Of a stretch of 64,000 nucleotides of DNA, positions 9,971 through 22,804 are shown in pieces. Each line of letters begins with the position of its first letter. Position 1 is the first letter of the stretch. The position numbers were made by a program, and so were the translations under genes. The DNA is from Camellia lanceoleosa (Eukaryota > Streptophyta > Magnoliopsida > Ericales > Theaceae), in NCBI GenBank assembly GCA_025200525.1, contig CM045760.1, forward strand, positions 49,247,932 through 49,311,931, read 5' to 3'. Under the pieces are notes generated by a model. That model was not told the origin of the DNA. It did not search any database and saw nothing but the letters and a program-made list of their open reading frames with translations.

Positions 9971-12900
9971 ATGGGATGCACGGCGTCGAAGCTCGACAAC
10001 GAGGACACCGTGCGGAGGTGCAAGGAGCGGCGACGCCTCATGAAAGACGCCGTATTCGCCCGCCACCACCTCGCCGCCGCCCACTCCGACTACTGCCGTT
10101 CCCTCCGCTTCACCGGCTCCGCCCTCACCACCTTCGCCGCCGGCGAACCCCTCTCCGTCTCCCACCACACCCCCGCCGTCCTCCTCCGCACCCCCTCTTC
10201 CCTCTCCTCCACCACCACCACCGCCATCCCTCCTCCTCCTCCTCCACAACGACAACCACAACCACAACCACAACCTCCTTCCTTCTTTCCCTCTCCCTCT
10301 CCCACCATCTCCGCCACCAGTGCCCCCACCTCTCGCCGCCACAACCACCACCGCAAACCCATCAAACTCCCTCACATTCTCTCCGAGTCAAGCCCATCTT
10401 CGTCCCCTCAAACCCACATCAACAGAGCTAAATCGAACGATTTCAATTCAAATTACGCATACAATGCATACAATGCAAATTCAACATTTTCGACCACTCC
10501 ATCTCAAGCATCATCGGCCTGGAATTGGGAAAATTTTTACCCTCCATCTCCCCCTGATTCTGAATTCTTCAACCATCGCAACATCAACGACGATGACAAA
10601 CCCTCTATCTACTCCTCTAATCGCCAAAAACACCGCCGCCATGACCACCACATCGAGGTTGAAGATGATGAAGATGAAGAGACGGAGAGAGAGGAGGTTC
10701 AGTACAGCGAATGGGACGACCATTACAACACAACGAGCTCATCCGAAGAAGACGATGGAGATGGAGATTCTAGATCCGAGATTGGGCCTCAGTCCAATTT
10801 CGGATCCTCTGTCCGCACCGAATCGAAAGCTCCGCCTCCTGCGCCGCCGCCGCCGGCGAAGAGCGATGTCGGATCTTCCGCCAGCTGGAACCCCGCCAGA
10901 AACGGCGGCGGAGACTTGGAACTCGTCGTCCGGCACCGAGATCTGGAAGAAATCGTGGCGGCGATCAGAGAATACTTCGATAAAGCTGCATCCGCCGGCG
11001 ATCAAGTTTCCGAGATGCTCGAGACGGGTCGTGCTCAATTGGACCGGAGTTTCAGGCAATTGAAGAGTACGATACCAAATTGATCATCCAAAGAGATTGA
11101 ATTTCAAATTATATATATTTTTTTGTTGTTGTGAGATTGGTTTTGGTGTTGTTGTTGCAGAGACGGTTTATCATTCGAGTGGAGTGTTCAGTAACTTGAG
11201 TTCGAGCTGGACTTCGAAGCCGCCATTGGCGGTTAAGTACCAGTTTGAACCGGGTTCCATTGATGAACCGGGCGGCCCGAAGAGTCTGTGTTCGACTTTG
11301 GAAAGGCTCTTGGCTTGGGAGAAGAAACTCTACCAGGAAGTGAAGGTACTAATAACAATCTGATAATTGCTTTCTATCAACATTTGGATTCCAATTTGTG
11401 TGCACAATCAAAAGCTTTCTCAAAAGGTTTGGATTCTTTAGGCTTAGTGAGCCTTTTTGGGGGTAAACCTCGTTCGAAAAAAATTAAAATCATCGGATTT
11501 CAATAATTATATGTAAATAAATGAACGGCAAATATAATTTCAAAAATAGTCGTTCATTGCACACCATACTTTTTGTAAATTAACACCATTTTTTTCATTT
11601 GAATATCAATTCTGAATTGGGTTTTGTGGATTTTTTTGTTGTTATATTCGAACAATTAATTTTTATTGAATATTGGCAAAAAAAAAAAAAAGAAAAAAAA
11701 GAAAGAAAGTGTGAACTAAGAAGTTTTGTGGTTTGCAAATAGAAGCTACCATTGGATAGTCTTGGTCCGGTGTTGTGCAATGACAAAAATGTCCCTGAAA
11801 GATGGTGGGAATCATAGAGTGAAAATGTTGTGAATTTGAGGGTAATGGTGGTGATTTTGGAGGGTTTACACCATTGACCTAGGAAGAGTATCTTTTCACT
11901 GTTGTTCTGGGCTGTTTGGGTTCTCTGTGCTGTGGTGGTGAAATGACTGCAATGCCCTCTTTAACAGTTTGTCTGACAAAGATCAGCTTGTCACCTGTGG
12001 TGGTCTCCTGTGGTGGTCTCAAATTTTAAAAAAGGAGTGGAAGAGTCCAGGATGACATATAGATGTGTACTATTTTAGATCAAGAGTCCAGGATAACTGT
12101 ACTAATTCAGAAAACAGGGTAAATCTTTAATTTTTAGTGAATGTTCAATATCAAACATGAAAAGCACCCATGTAATGATAATAAAAGGGTAAATTACACT
12201 TTGCCCCTAAAGTATTTTTCAATTTCCACTTTAGTTTTTAAAGTTAAAATTTTTCCATTTTAGTCTTTGAACTATTGAATTTTTCTCTATTTGGTCCGAT
12301 TGCTAATTTCTGACCATTTTGCCTACTTAAATCTAATGTTGCTAAATGGCGTTAACCCAATCCATACATTTGGCGCCACGTGGCCCTTTCTGTTAGCAAA
12401 ATTAGCTATTTGATCAAATTGGAAAAAATTCAATGCTTTAAGGGGGTGAACGGGAAGTGCAATTTACTCTGATAGAAATGGAAGATAAAAAATTCTTGCA
12501 CCTCTGCAATTTACTTGTTTGTGACTACTATAATTCTTCCACTACTTTATTATACTTTGAGATTGTTGGGTTTTGTCTGCAAGTGCAAATTTCTCATGGC
12601 AGTGCAACTTCAGAAGTAACTACTCTAATTGACAACAAAGTTACAAAAGTAACTGCTTACAATTGAAGATGAGTTTGTGTTGTTGCATTTGATTGTATTG
12701 AGCTTTTACATTGCCGTTCATGAATGCTAATATGGACATTGAATTGACAATGAATGTAGGCTAGAGAGGGTGTAAAAATTGAGCATGAAAAGAAGTTGTC
12801 ATCCCTACAAAGTCAGGAGTACAGAGGGGGTGATGAAGCAAAGTTGGACAAGACAAAAGCATCAATAAAGAAGCTACAGTCACTAATTGTGGTCACATCT

Positions 12901-15759
12901 CAGGCCGCTTCCACCACCTCTTCTGCCATCATTAGTCTAAGAGATGCTGAACTTATCCCGCAGCTTGTTGAACTTTGTCATGGGTAAGTGGTTTCTTTTA
13001 TGATTTTCTGATAGCTTAGAATTAATTTGATGCACGCGGTAGGTGATGACATACTGCACAAATCATCTCTATTGTACAAAATTGTCTTCATGTGGACATT
13101 TTTGTCAGTACACTCAGCACCACATCATATTGTGATTCGTAAATCTATTGATCTCTCATGAAGGTGAACTGAAAACCTTCCACCAGTCGTGTTTTCGTGT
13201 TTCAATTTGAAATGGGGAAGCTTGATGATTGTCTTGGACAAATACAAGCAGCTAAAAATGATGGACATATTAGGAATTTTTAATTCTCTTCTCCCAAGTT
13301 TCATATAGTTGTCAGAATTCCAAAGAAATTAAAATGGATTACTAACTAGTTGTGTTTTCGTATTTCAATTTGAAATGGGGAAGCTTGATGATTGTCTTGG
13401 ACGAATACAAGCAGCTCAAAATGATGGACGTATTAGGAATTTTCAATTCTCTTCTCCCAAATTTCATATAGTTGTCAGAATTCCAAAGAAATTAAAATGG
13501 ATTACTAACTATAGCTTTTTACGATTCCTTGTTTTATCTTTCTAAGATTACAATATTAAATAAAAAATTGTTAAGAGAATATTTCTTTCAAATTCAACTT
13601 TACTCGACTTCATACCTTGTTCAAGTCTCGTATCTTTGAGTTTTAAAACCATGCCTCTTATGTTCTTTTTGCAGTTAATGCATTCTCATTGGATGAGTGC
13701 ATACATTGTTCAAATTTTGAGCTTTGGCATGTTCATTCTCTACAATGTGAAGTATAGTTGAGAATCCTCATGTTTTGTTCTTACACATGATTAATGGTTA
13801 ATAGTGATCAACATTTTACAATTGGGCAGTAAATCATGACTGCTGAACATTTTTTTGGCTGGGTCGCTTCCTTGGTCGTGTAAATCGCGCAATTTTAGAT
13901 TGCTACCTTGTACCAATGTTAGGTAAAAAATTATGAAGGGTGGTTCTGTATGTGGCTTGCAACTTGCTCCGTCATGGTCCTCTCCTTGGCTCTGTCCACC
14001 CACCATCTGCTTCTCTTCAAAACAGACTGTGGCCCCAACTTGCTGTTGTTTTTTACTTCGATGTACAAACTTTTGGGCAATTACTGACCGTAAACTTAAA
14101 CGAAAAAACATTGATGGTTGGACAATTGGGTTCATTGGCTTTTACTATGATATGACCCACCATTGTGCTGTCTCTAGGTTAACTGACATATTGGTGGTAT
14201 TATTATTAATTTTTGGTATTTAGTTATAGTACAGAATCATTGATTAGTGACTAAGAAAAGTGGCAGTTCAATTTTTCATCAACATTCATTAACTTTAGAT
14301 AAATGACCATAAAGTTATAGTTCATGCTATAACTTTAGTTGGAAAGTAGAGTTGATTAGCCTTTAAGTTGGCTAAAAGCCACTTTTTGACTTTTTAATCT
14401 ATTTTGAATCACATCACTTCTCTACTTTTTTATACGTTTTTTTTTAAAATAAAAAAAGGTCAAAAAGTCAGCTTTTAACCTACTTCCCAAAACATGTTGT
14501 ACATCATTGTTGCCTGGCTAATTATGTTGCATGGACTCGAGTATAACTATCTGGCGTCAGCTCTTCTTAAATTCAAAATCTTAAGATACTGGGATATGCA
14601 TCCAAAAGTTGAGTATGGATCCATGGACACGTTTTCAACTCACATATATTTTATATTTTATAATTTTTTTTTTTTTGATAAGATGTAAATTATTTTAAAT
14701 GTACTTCAAATTAAGTAAGATAAGGCATTGTTTGTCATAACTTAAAAAAGTTAAAAAATCAAAAAGTCACTATCCTATTTAAGTCACATCACCTCTTTAC
14801 CACATCACTTCAAATTCAATCTATATTTTATAAAAAGTCAAAAAGTGCACTTATTTAGATCATTCAAAACTACCCCTAATGAAAAAAAAGAATTTATACA
14901 TCTGATTCGTATGAGATGCTAGAAATGTTTATTTACTACAATTTATATATCCTATTCTAATGGATGCAGGTTCATGTACATGTGGAGATCGATGAACCAG
15001 TTCCACGAAGTGCAGAATCACATTGTGCAGCAAGTGCGCAGCCTCGTGAACAAATCAACCAAGGGCGAGTCTACCTCTGATCTGCATCGACAAGCAACTC
15101 GCGACCTTGAATCAGCCGTCTCTGCCTGGCACTCAAGTTTCTGCCGCCTGATCAAATTCCAACGGGACTTCATCTTCTCCCTCCATGGCTGGTTCAGGTT
15201 AACCACCATTCCTGTCAACAGCGAACCACCAACCATTGGCAACAGAGAACCCTCTGATGCATTCGCCTTCTTTGACGAATGGAAGCTTGCCCTTGATCGT
15301 GTCCCAGACACAGTCGCATCAGAAGCCATCAAAAGCTTCATTAACGTTGTCCATTCAATATCGATGAAACAAACAGAGGAGGTCAAGGTTAAGAAAAGAA
15401 CAGAATCTGCATCTAAAGAGCTTGAGAGGAAGGCTTCATCACTTAGGAACATAGAAAAAAAGTACTATCATTCGTACTCTATGGTTGGTATCGGGCTTCC
15501 CGATACTGGGCCCGACACGGGTCACGTGTTGGACATGCGGGACCCACTTGCCGAGAAAAAATCTGAGCTCGCAGCTTGCCGAAGGCGAGTTGAGGAGGAG
15601 ATGTTGAGGCACTCCAAGGCAGTAGAGGTGACTAGAGCAATGACGCTGAATAACATTCAGACGGGCTTGCCGGGGGTTTTTCAGGCTATGACCAGTTTTT
15701 CGGCATTGATCATGGAGGCGCTTGAGACAGTATGCACACGGTCCTATGCTATCAAGTAA
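9971..15759 (+). CDS. DUF630/DUF632 protein, NRG2/REL2-like
   Basis: Four exons: 9971-11066, 11161-11345, 12760-12983 and 14970-15759. All junctions are GT..AG and the joined frame is open for 764 codons. The start is the ATG giving MGCTASKLD; a GTG two codons upstream is not used. Residues 1-60 match DUF630, and the MGC start is a candidate N-myristoylation/palmitoylation site, implying membrane association. Then come proline/His-rich low complexity (about 86-120), an acidic Glu/Asp/Ser stretch (about 228-270) and DUF632 from about residue 316 ([14 protein letters not shown]) through [15 protein letters not shown] to about 630. The C-terminus is charged and coiled-coil-like (about 632-764). 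Family members are called 'bZIP-like'; Arabidopsis NRG2 acts in nitrate signalling and rice REL2 in leaf rolling. Whether this gene is the NRG2 orthologue is inference from the N-terminus as I recall it. Length fits the family and I see no break. Confidence 0.93.
12188..12470. mobile_element. MITE in intron 2 of the DUF630/DUF632 gene
   Basis: Inverted termini GGGTAAATTACACTTTGCCCC (left) and the mirror of GAGTAAATTGCACTTCCC (right) bound about 280 bases, flanked by TGATAATAA / TGATAGAAA (7 of 9 matching). The same GGGTAAATTACA terminus marks elements at 17722, 31770, 33434 and, weakly, 47669. A 9-bp duplication suggests a non-autonomous Mutator-like family, but the class is inferred. Confidence 0.6.
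13189..13512 (+). repeat. 163-bp tandem duplication in intron 3
   Basis: Two adjacent copies (about 13189-13348 and 13352-13512) start with GTGTTTTCGT and end with AAAATGGATTACTAACT. They differ at only a handful of positions. The duplication is wholly intronic and does not touch splice sites. Confidence 0.85.
14345..14885. repeat. MITE-like remnants in intron 3
   Basis: Two short hairpin-like stretches (about 14345-14495 and 14725-14880) carry the 'aaaaagtc', 'cacatcac' and 'cttcccaaaac' phrases of the common MITE family here. The second lies about 90 bases before the exon 4 acceptor. Neither disturbs coding sequence. Confidence 0.5.
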
Positions 15760-16069
15760 ATAAAACACATAATAATAAATATTCTTAACAATAATAGTAG
15801 CATTATATTTTTTTTTTTTTGGTTCTAAGGTAAGTTGAAAGTTAGAAGCATTAGCTCTTTGGTTTTTTTTGGTTATTTGATATGTAGATATGTTGAATTT
15901 CGCGGTTCTGTCATATTTTTCTGTTTTTGGTTTTTTGTGGGAAGGAATAGGGAAATGGGGAGGGAAGGGGAATGTGTACGTACAGAAAATAGCCTGATTA
16001 TTGTATCAAAAGGTACACTTTTTCAGCAATGAATAAATGTATCTTTACCATCTTTATTATTAGGTGCAA
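15760..16069 (+). other. 3' flank / probable 3' UTR of the DUF630/DUF632 gene
   Basis: Follows the TAA stop directly. AATAAA words occur right after the stop and near 16031 (GAATAAATG), either of which could serve polyadenylation. No other gene is seen. Confidence 0.5.
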
Positions 16070-16596
16070 GAACATCTTCAACTATAAATGCAATAATAGT
16101 ATTGTCCTTATTATAATTGACAATGGATAGTTAAAAATGACAGAATTATAGCAATGACGCTTTAATGGTTAGATGTCATTTTGGCAAAACCAAATACAGA
16201 AATTCTGTGTTCGGGATGACCGACTGGGCATAATTTGACAATGAATAGTTGAAAATGACAGAATTATAGCAATGACGCTTTAATGGTTAGATGCCATTTT
16301 GGCAAAACCAAATACAGAAACTGTGTGTTCGGGATGACCGACTGGGTGGTCATTCTAAACACACCAGTTTCTATGTTTGATTCTGCAAAAATGGTGGCTT
16401 TGCAAAAATTTATCTATTTTACTAGGAGGTAGGGAGGAAGGTTTTGCCTGAGTTGGCACATATGGCAGTTTTGACACAAGTTTTGACATTTGTCAAATTT
16501 GGCAACTACCACACAACACCGTTGGAGTACCATTTTCTTCTCCAGTTGTCAAATTATAGCAATAACAGTTCTAATGACAAATCATCAAAGATGCTC
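16070..16596. mobile_element. PIF/Harbinger-like MITE containing a tandem duplication
   Basis: Ends are GAACATCTTCA (left) and the inverted GATGCTC (right), next to CAA / TAA. This resembles the GAGCATC terminus and TAA duplication of the element at 50018. Inside, a 117-base unit is duplicated in tandem (about 16113-16229 and 16230-16347) with only a few differences, including a repeated 'ttcgggatgaccgactggg'. It lies in the 3' flank of the DUF630/DUF632 gene. No ORF. Confidence 0.5.
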
Positions 16597-17721
16597 TAAC
16601 TATTCTCTTTTCACTACCTTCTTATTTCTTCTTCTGACAGTGTGTCAGTTGTCATCTCTCGGTCATGGATTCACCCTCCAAGGCTGTGTTGGGATCATGA
16701 TTTTTTCTTCAAATGTCTATTTAAATTTATGATTTAAACATAACTTAATGAATTTTATGTGTGAGAGAGACAGGGAACATAATTGTCTCCACTGGTGTCC
16801 ATCTGTAACGAATGTTGTTCATTTTGTAGGACTTTTTAAGCAAATTTTTCATATAAAAAAAAATCAGGTGAGTCAAATATATGTAGCAATATGATTAGAT
16901 CACATTATTTTCAAAAAAATAAAAATAAATAGCAAGTATGGTTTGAGAATATAAAATAAGATTTGATCATTTGGCTACAATTATCCGATTAACTTAATTT
17001 TTTGTATAGATGATATAGTTAAAAATCTTATAAGATGAATGGTTTGAATCATTGAAGTATGTCTCATGTTGGACCCACAAATACTCAACAGTACAGTTTT
17101 GTGTGTGTGTGTGTGTGTGTGGAGAAAAATACATTTCATGGTATTAGTAATGCCATGCTGCAAAATAAATTATTGGATAGGGTTGGTCTCTTTTGGGATA
17201 ATTTTGCTTTGAAGATTTGGTTTGTAATGCAGAATGATGTTACATTCACCTTGAAAAGCTGGTATTGTTATCAAATATTTGTTTTCATTTTTTTTTTTGG
17301 TTTTCATTTTTGTGTTTTTGGAAAGTAAAATTATATATTATATTTATTTATTTGTTTTTTGGTGTACAAAAACAGTTTTTTAAAGTTCTCACTGTTTTAC
17401 TTGAACCTGAAATGCGCAACCATTGAATCATCATATGATAAATTTGTGCAGTTTATAGAGTATAGTTCATGGCATTTTTTTTAATCAAATTTTTTGGAGT
17501 CTGTTATTTAAATAATTTTTTTAAAAAAGAATCTGATTATTAAAAAGTTGGTGAGGGGATCTAATTAAAGTAAGTTGTGTTGATTATAATATAATAATTT
17601 TGATTAAATATAGTAAAGGTATCAGAGATGAATGTTTAGATCTAAGCTGACATACATCTGCAAAATAATATGATTATTACTTTATAAGCAATTCAACACA
17701 TTGTTGGTTTATTTATTTTTG
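16597..17721. other. Intergenic DNA with (GT)n microsatellite
   Basis: AT-rich, without a recognisable gene. A (GT)n run lies at about 17100-17120. Short open frames across it are translations of simple sequence. Confidence 0.45.
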
Positions 17722-18000
17722 GGTAAATTACATTTACCTCCTTGAGGCTTCTAACAAATACAGGAACTTTTCCTATGGTTTCAATAATTGTACAAACCTC
17801 CCTTATTTTTGCTAACAATATCAAGATTCCTCCAATCTGTTAATTTAGCACAAACGCCATTACTTTTCTACCCAAAATGAATATATTGCCTCTTTGAACT
17901 AATAAGCTATTTAAATGAAAATTTCCACTCACCTCCCATGAGGTTGTGAAAACCTGCATTTAATTATAAAAAAATAAATAAATGAATAAATATATATATA
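17722..18000 (+). mobile_element. GGGTAAATTACA-family element
   Basis: Begins TTGGGTAAATTACATTTACC and contains 'gaggcttctaacaa', 'ttcaataattgtaca' and 'atttccactcacctccc'. The same order appears on the minus strand from 33434 down to about 31600, split there by a palindromic insertion. The distal end here runs into AT/AAAT simple repeats and is not defined. Confidence 0.6.
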
Positions 18001-18354
18001 TATAATAAAATAAATAAAATAATAAATAAATAAATTAATTAATTAACATTATCTGGAATTTGTCTGAAATATATTAGTGTATAAGTTAGTTTTAAAATTA
18101 ATCTAATTAAACCACTAACAAAGACATTATTAAAAATAATTTTGTAGATGTTTAATATTTATTATTTATAAATTATTTTAATTGGGATTTAAGATCACAA
18201 TTATTCTTATTAAATACCTTAGTTAAAATAAAAAAAAAAATCTTTGAATCAGATTATTGGTGGCAAAGTGATGCCACCTGCTTGCTTGCATGTAACCATA
18301 GAAACCTTCACCTCATCATAGTTCTTGGGTTGAGGAGATTCGAAGTGGCAGAGT

Positions 18355-18407
<53 letters not shown>

Positions 18408-19667
18408 GAGGGGGAGGGGGAGGCTCAGCATGATTTTATATATACATAGGGAAGGCTGAGCATAATCTGATAGATATACAAAAAAGAAGGCTTAGCTTAG
18501 TATACATATGCATGTCTGCTCCTTTGGACGGGTGAGGAGAAAATAAGGAAAATGAATTCAGTAGAAGGAAAAGAAGAGAGGAAGGTTTAGGAAGCAAAAT
18601 TTTTCTATCATTTCATCACCCATTTCAATCCTATTATTAAGTAAAAAAACCCTCTCGACTCTCTCATTTCTTTTTATTAATGAAGTTTTCAGATTATGTT
18701 CATGTGATAAAAATGACTAACTTATAAATAGAAATTTTATATATAGGTGTAGGAATTTTGTGATGTGTATATCAAATGTTTGAAGATATAAATAGTCTTA
18801 AAATTATGGTATTATTGTAAAAATAAGCTTCCATGTGTAGTTTATATCTTTAAAGAGAAGATTGAAAATAATCTGTTTGTCCTTGAATCTGCTAGAATGT
18901 TTGCACGAATTTTTAGATAATTTTATACTCAAAATTTCGAGATGATTTCTTCTACAAAGTTGTTGAGAATGATGTCTAGTTCATCCAAGAATTTTGGCAA
19001 CAATTTTTGAGCTTTCTACGAATTTATAAAAAAATTTAACTAAATCTGAAACTGTGAGACAGATTTTACTATGTATTTGAAAATTAATTAAAAATTCTAT
19101 GCTAGGCCAAATCTGGTAATTTCTAGCTAAAAGATGAAATTTGAAAAGTCTAGTTTCATAATAAATTTTTAAATTATGGATTTGATCTATAAATTTAAGC
19201 ATGGAATTAATGTAAGGAAATGTGACAAATCTGTGTCATAAAAATTGCTGGAAATTTTACAGGATTATTTACATCTTTTTTTTTTAAATTCTTTCTGAAA
19301 AATGACCTAAACATCCCTATTGAGTATTCTGTTCAATTGCATGAATTTTAGGATTTTGTAAATAATTTATTTATAATTTTTAATACCTAAGTTACAATCT
19401 GGAATTTTCTGGACAGGATAAAATCATCACTTCAATATTGTGTTGGTCTAATCCATCAACTATTATAAATTAGTAATCCATGTATGGGTGTGTTGTGATT
19501 TATTTAATATTGTGCTAGTCTAATTTTGTAAATCAAAATTTTGTGCATGTGTGTGATTATGATTTATTTCTTTTATCTAAGTTATTATGTTCATACCATG
19601 GTTTAAATTAATTGTCTATTACATTTTGTATATCGAATTATTATTGTGTGACATGTATAATGTTTTA
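18001..19667. other. Intergenic DNA with (GA)n microsatellite
   Basis: A long (GA)n tract of roughly 45 bases lies at about 18359-18404. The remainder is AT-rich with no gene. Sequence from about 18680 on may belong to an LTR element whose possible end is near 20493, but I could not join the pieces. Confidence 0.4.
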
Positions 19668-20493
19668 TGTTGGGAGTTTTTTTTTTTTGAGTTGGTATAA
19701 CATTATTGGTGATTGAGATTTGAATAATTTGTGTTAACCGAAATGATTAATGGTATATAAAGTTACTAATAGCCTGGGGCTTATTTGAACCCTTATCGGT
19801 ATTTGGTTTTGGAATAAGGGTGGATGTGCGGGTGGCACGCAGGGAAGTTACGTACCCATGGCAGACCGTTCCCTTGGGGCAGACCACGGATGTCACGGCT
19901 TGGGTATATAACTCCGGGCGTGGGCATCTTTGGTAGTTCTTGAATATTTGACCAAGGGGGGGTTTTCAAATTAACTGTGGCCATGACTTAATGGTTGGTA
20001 AGTTAAACCTCTTTGGTGAGATTTCAAGGGACCTAATTTATTAAAATTATTTGAATTATTTTAATGGTTGTAATTTATGTTTGCAATTATATTATTATCT
20101 CGTGTTTATAATCTCATTATTTTCTCTCAAAAAGAATAGTAGGTTGATTATGTTTTTTTACTATGTTGCAAAACTCATGGCATATATTTTGTTGCCCTAA
20201 CGTTTCATGCCAGATTATGTCGAAGAAGGGACTGAGGTTGAATTTGGAGCTGCTGCTAATATCGAACCTTGGTTAATTTAGAGTCAAAATTTTATCAAAA
20301 TAAAATTCTGTTATCTCTTGTATTAGTATTTAATAATGTTGTGACGTTGTGTGTGAACTTGTAGTTTTATTTTGTTGTTGGACTTTGACTATGTAAGAAT
20401 TTAAAATTTCCTAATTAGTAGTTAAAATTTTATCTAACAAGTTATTATTATTTAAATCTTATGATGTTTCAAAAAAAAATTTGGGGCGTCACA
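19668..20493. mobile_element. Possible solo LTR, ends weakly supported
   Basis: The right end TTGGGGCGTCACA is a typical plant LTR terminus (minus-strand reading TGTGACGCCCC). A candidate left end TGTTGGGAG at 19668 is preceded by TTTTA, and TTTTA also follows the right end (20494-20498). An AT-only 5-bp match is weak, so the left boundary may be wrong. The interior has a GC-richer stretch (19790-19990). No gag-pol coding. Confidence 0.35.
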
Positions 20494-20519
20494 TTTTACA
20501 TGTATATTATTAAAGATCC

Positions 20520-21309
20520 ATGCATATTTTAACTTAATATCCTAATAGTTTAATATAAGACCCTAGTAATTAATATAATACTTATAATATAAATAACGAA
20601 ATATTTATCAATTTTAATTAATGCATTTATTATTTAAATTTCTTTTGCTTTTTCTTTTTCTTTTTTTAAGTCTAAACAAATGGATTAATTTTTTTCCAAT
20701 AATTTGTCCAACTTATTTATTCATATGTAAGAAAATTATTTATTCCTAAATTGTTAAGATATTATGAACAAATTTTAATTTTTATCTTTGAGTCATTAAA
20801 TTTCTAATTGATGCATATTTATAAAAAATAAAAATAAAAAACCAAGTTATTCTTACATGATTAAAAAAATTAAAAAATAAATATAGAAATAAAAAAAATC
20901 TAATCGCCTCACAATAAATCAAAATTAGTTAATAGAGAATGAAAAATCAATATATCATTTGAGAACAATAAACAATTCAAACAATTTCTTATTTCTTACA
21001 CCTAAAAATAAAAATAATCTTTACTTGAATAAAGAAATTATTTTAGAATACTAAAATACTCAATTAATTTATTGTATGATATTTAAAATATATGTCTGCA
21101 TCTTTATTTTTCTCATTTAAACTATTTTTATTAAATTAAATATTAAAATTAATTTCTCACCTTCATTAATTGTTAAATTTTTACTTCATTTTTATTTTAT
21201 TTTTACTTTTATTTTGTTCTATTATTATTTATAGCGAAGTGTTATTATTTAAATTATCTAATTTTACTTCTTTCGTATATCTAATATTCATATAATTTTA
21301 TTGACAAGA
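20520..21309 (+). repeat. Left arm of a long inverted repeat
   Basis: Inverted counterpart of 30793-31545. Matching landmarks are 'cttatttattcatatg', 'gagtcattaaatttc', 'caattcaaacaatt', 'tttcttacacctaaaa', 'tactcaattaattt' and 'ctcatttaaactatttttat', in the same order. The two arms lie on either side of the compound LTR element, which therefore appears to have landed in the loop of a pre-existing foldback element. Confidence 0.75.
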
Positions 21310-21314
21310 CTAAG

Positions 21315-22446
21315 TATCACGACCCAATCCCGATACCAAAAGGCTAGCCGTCGTGAAGTTAATACCAAATGTACCAGATGAAAAACACAATGGAATAAAA
21401 TAAAAGAGGTACCCAAACATTTATTTCATTAAAACATACATTGGAGTTTTTTTATTGTATACAATAATAGAGTTAGACTATATTACAATGTGCTCTGTGT
21501 CTACCCAAGCCCTGGTCCAACTGCACCAACATATGGATAAGGGAACAAGTCCCTCCTTAAGTTTCATCATCTGAAAGTGGTTAACAACTATAACCACATG
21601 GCAGAGTAAGAAATATTATACTGAGAGCATAAGGATATAAAATTCACCATGGATAATTATTTAGGTTAAACAGAGATTTGTTTAGTAACAGAAATGCATA
21701 AATCATTTTAAATAACATAAGCACAACATAGAAATCATATAGACAAATAATCATAATCACGGTACAGAATAGAACAACACAGATGTATAAACTTAAGAAG
21801 TGGCTCGTACGAATTCTAGAGGTGGTTTCTACAATAGTGTAGCACTTAGCTCCGCACAACACTTTGCTTTACACTAGAAATCAAAGGGTCAGTGGATCCA
21901 TGACAACAAAGGGTCAATTAAAGTGATAATACAGAGGGCCAATGGTTATTTAAGTCCCCCAATGCATGAGATTTCCTTGATGATACCTACAAAATAATTG
22001 TGCAAAACACATTTAATACACAGTTATATCCATGGGTTTTTTTTTATAAGCCAATAGGGTTCATTTAACAAATAATATATTTTTAAAAACTAATATGATT
22101 GGCAAAACAGATTGTATATAAAATAGCTTATGTCAGCTCAAAATATAATATAACTCATCTCAAAATTAATCATTTACTCTTACTTTTGACTTTGGCTCAC
22201 TCTCTTATATACCCCTCATTTGTTATTCTTGTGATTTCATTATCATGCAACTCACTTATTTATAGGTGAGAAGACCCTTACTATGTAGCACTGTACAACG
22301 CACCATGTGGTACCACATGGTACCATGCTTCCTATAAGGTTTCTTGAAGCACTATGCACAAGTTCCCTATATTCTACTATGGCTTAGAAAATGTTATAAT
22401 TACATTTTTTTTCAAAGATTAAGTACATATATTTTGGGGTGTCACA
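21315..22446 (-). repeat. LTR 1 (distal, 3' LTR) of the compound element
   Basis: 1132 bases, uninterrupted. Left end TATCACGACCC (canonical TGTCACGACCC with one change), right end GGGGTGTCACA. Preceded by the CTAAG target duplication. It serves as the empty-site reference for the insertions in LTR 2 and LTR 3. Confidence 0.85.
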
Positions 22447-22804
22447 ATCTTCCTTCCTTTTAAAATTTCATCATCGAAATTAATTTATAGAACTGTCTTT
22501 TTTGTTTCCGCTACGCACTCTGATATAATCATTTTCTATTAATCATTACACAAAACAGAATGTACACATAATTCACAGAAATGTCCCCTCAGCTTTTCTT
22601 TGTTTTGGAAAAGTAGTGATTGAAGAAGGACAAAACGTATCTTCTTAGCTTTTCTTTGCTTCCAACAGAGTAGTGATTAAAGAGGGACAACATGGCAATT
22701 TTTACCCAAGGTGAATCCCTACAAAACGTTCCATACTTACTTCTTAATTATGCCTGTGTCCTATGCACCAAGGCTTTTTTTTTTTTTTTTTAAATAAACC
22801 ATTT
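22447..22804 (-). repeat. Internal region 1 of the compound element
   Basis: 358 bases, homologous to 26361-26744. On the minus strand it starts with a decayed primer site (AAATGGTTTATTT) and ends in a purine-rich AAAAGGAAGGAAGAT just before TGTGACACC. No ORF of note. Confidence 0.8.

Noticed and set aside
9844..11063. Long overlapping frames on both strands (70-247 codons) over exon 1 of the DUF630/DUF632 gene
   Set aside because: Shadow frames of a GC-rich exon. The frame starting MGCTASKLD alone matches a known family and splices into downstream exons.
11097..11506. Open frames across exon 2 and intron 2
   Set aside because: They contain exon 2 residues but begin or end in intron sequence; the GT..AG junctions give the correct frame.
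15018..15768. Minus-strand frames of 144 and 109 codons opposite exon 4
   Set aside because: Antisense shadows of coding sequence with no family match.
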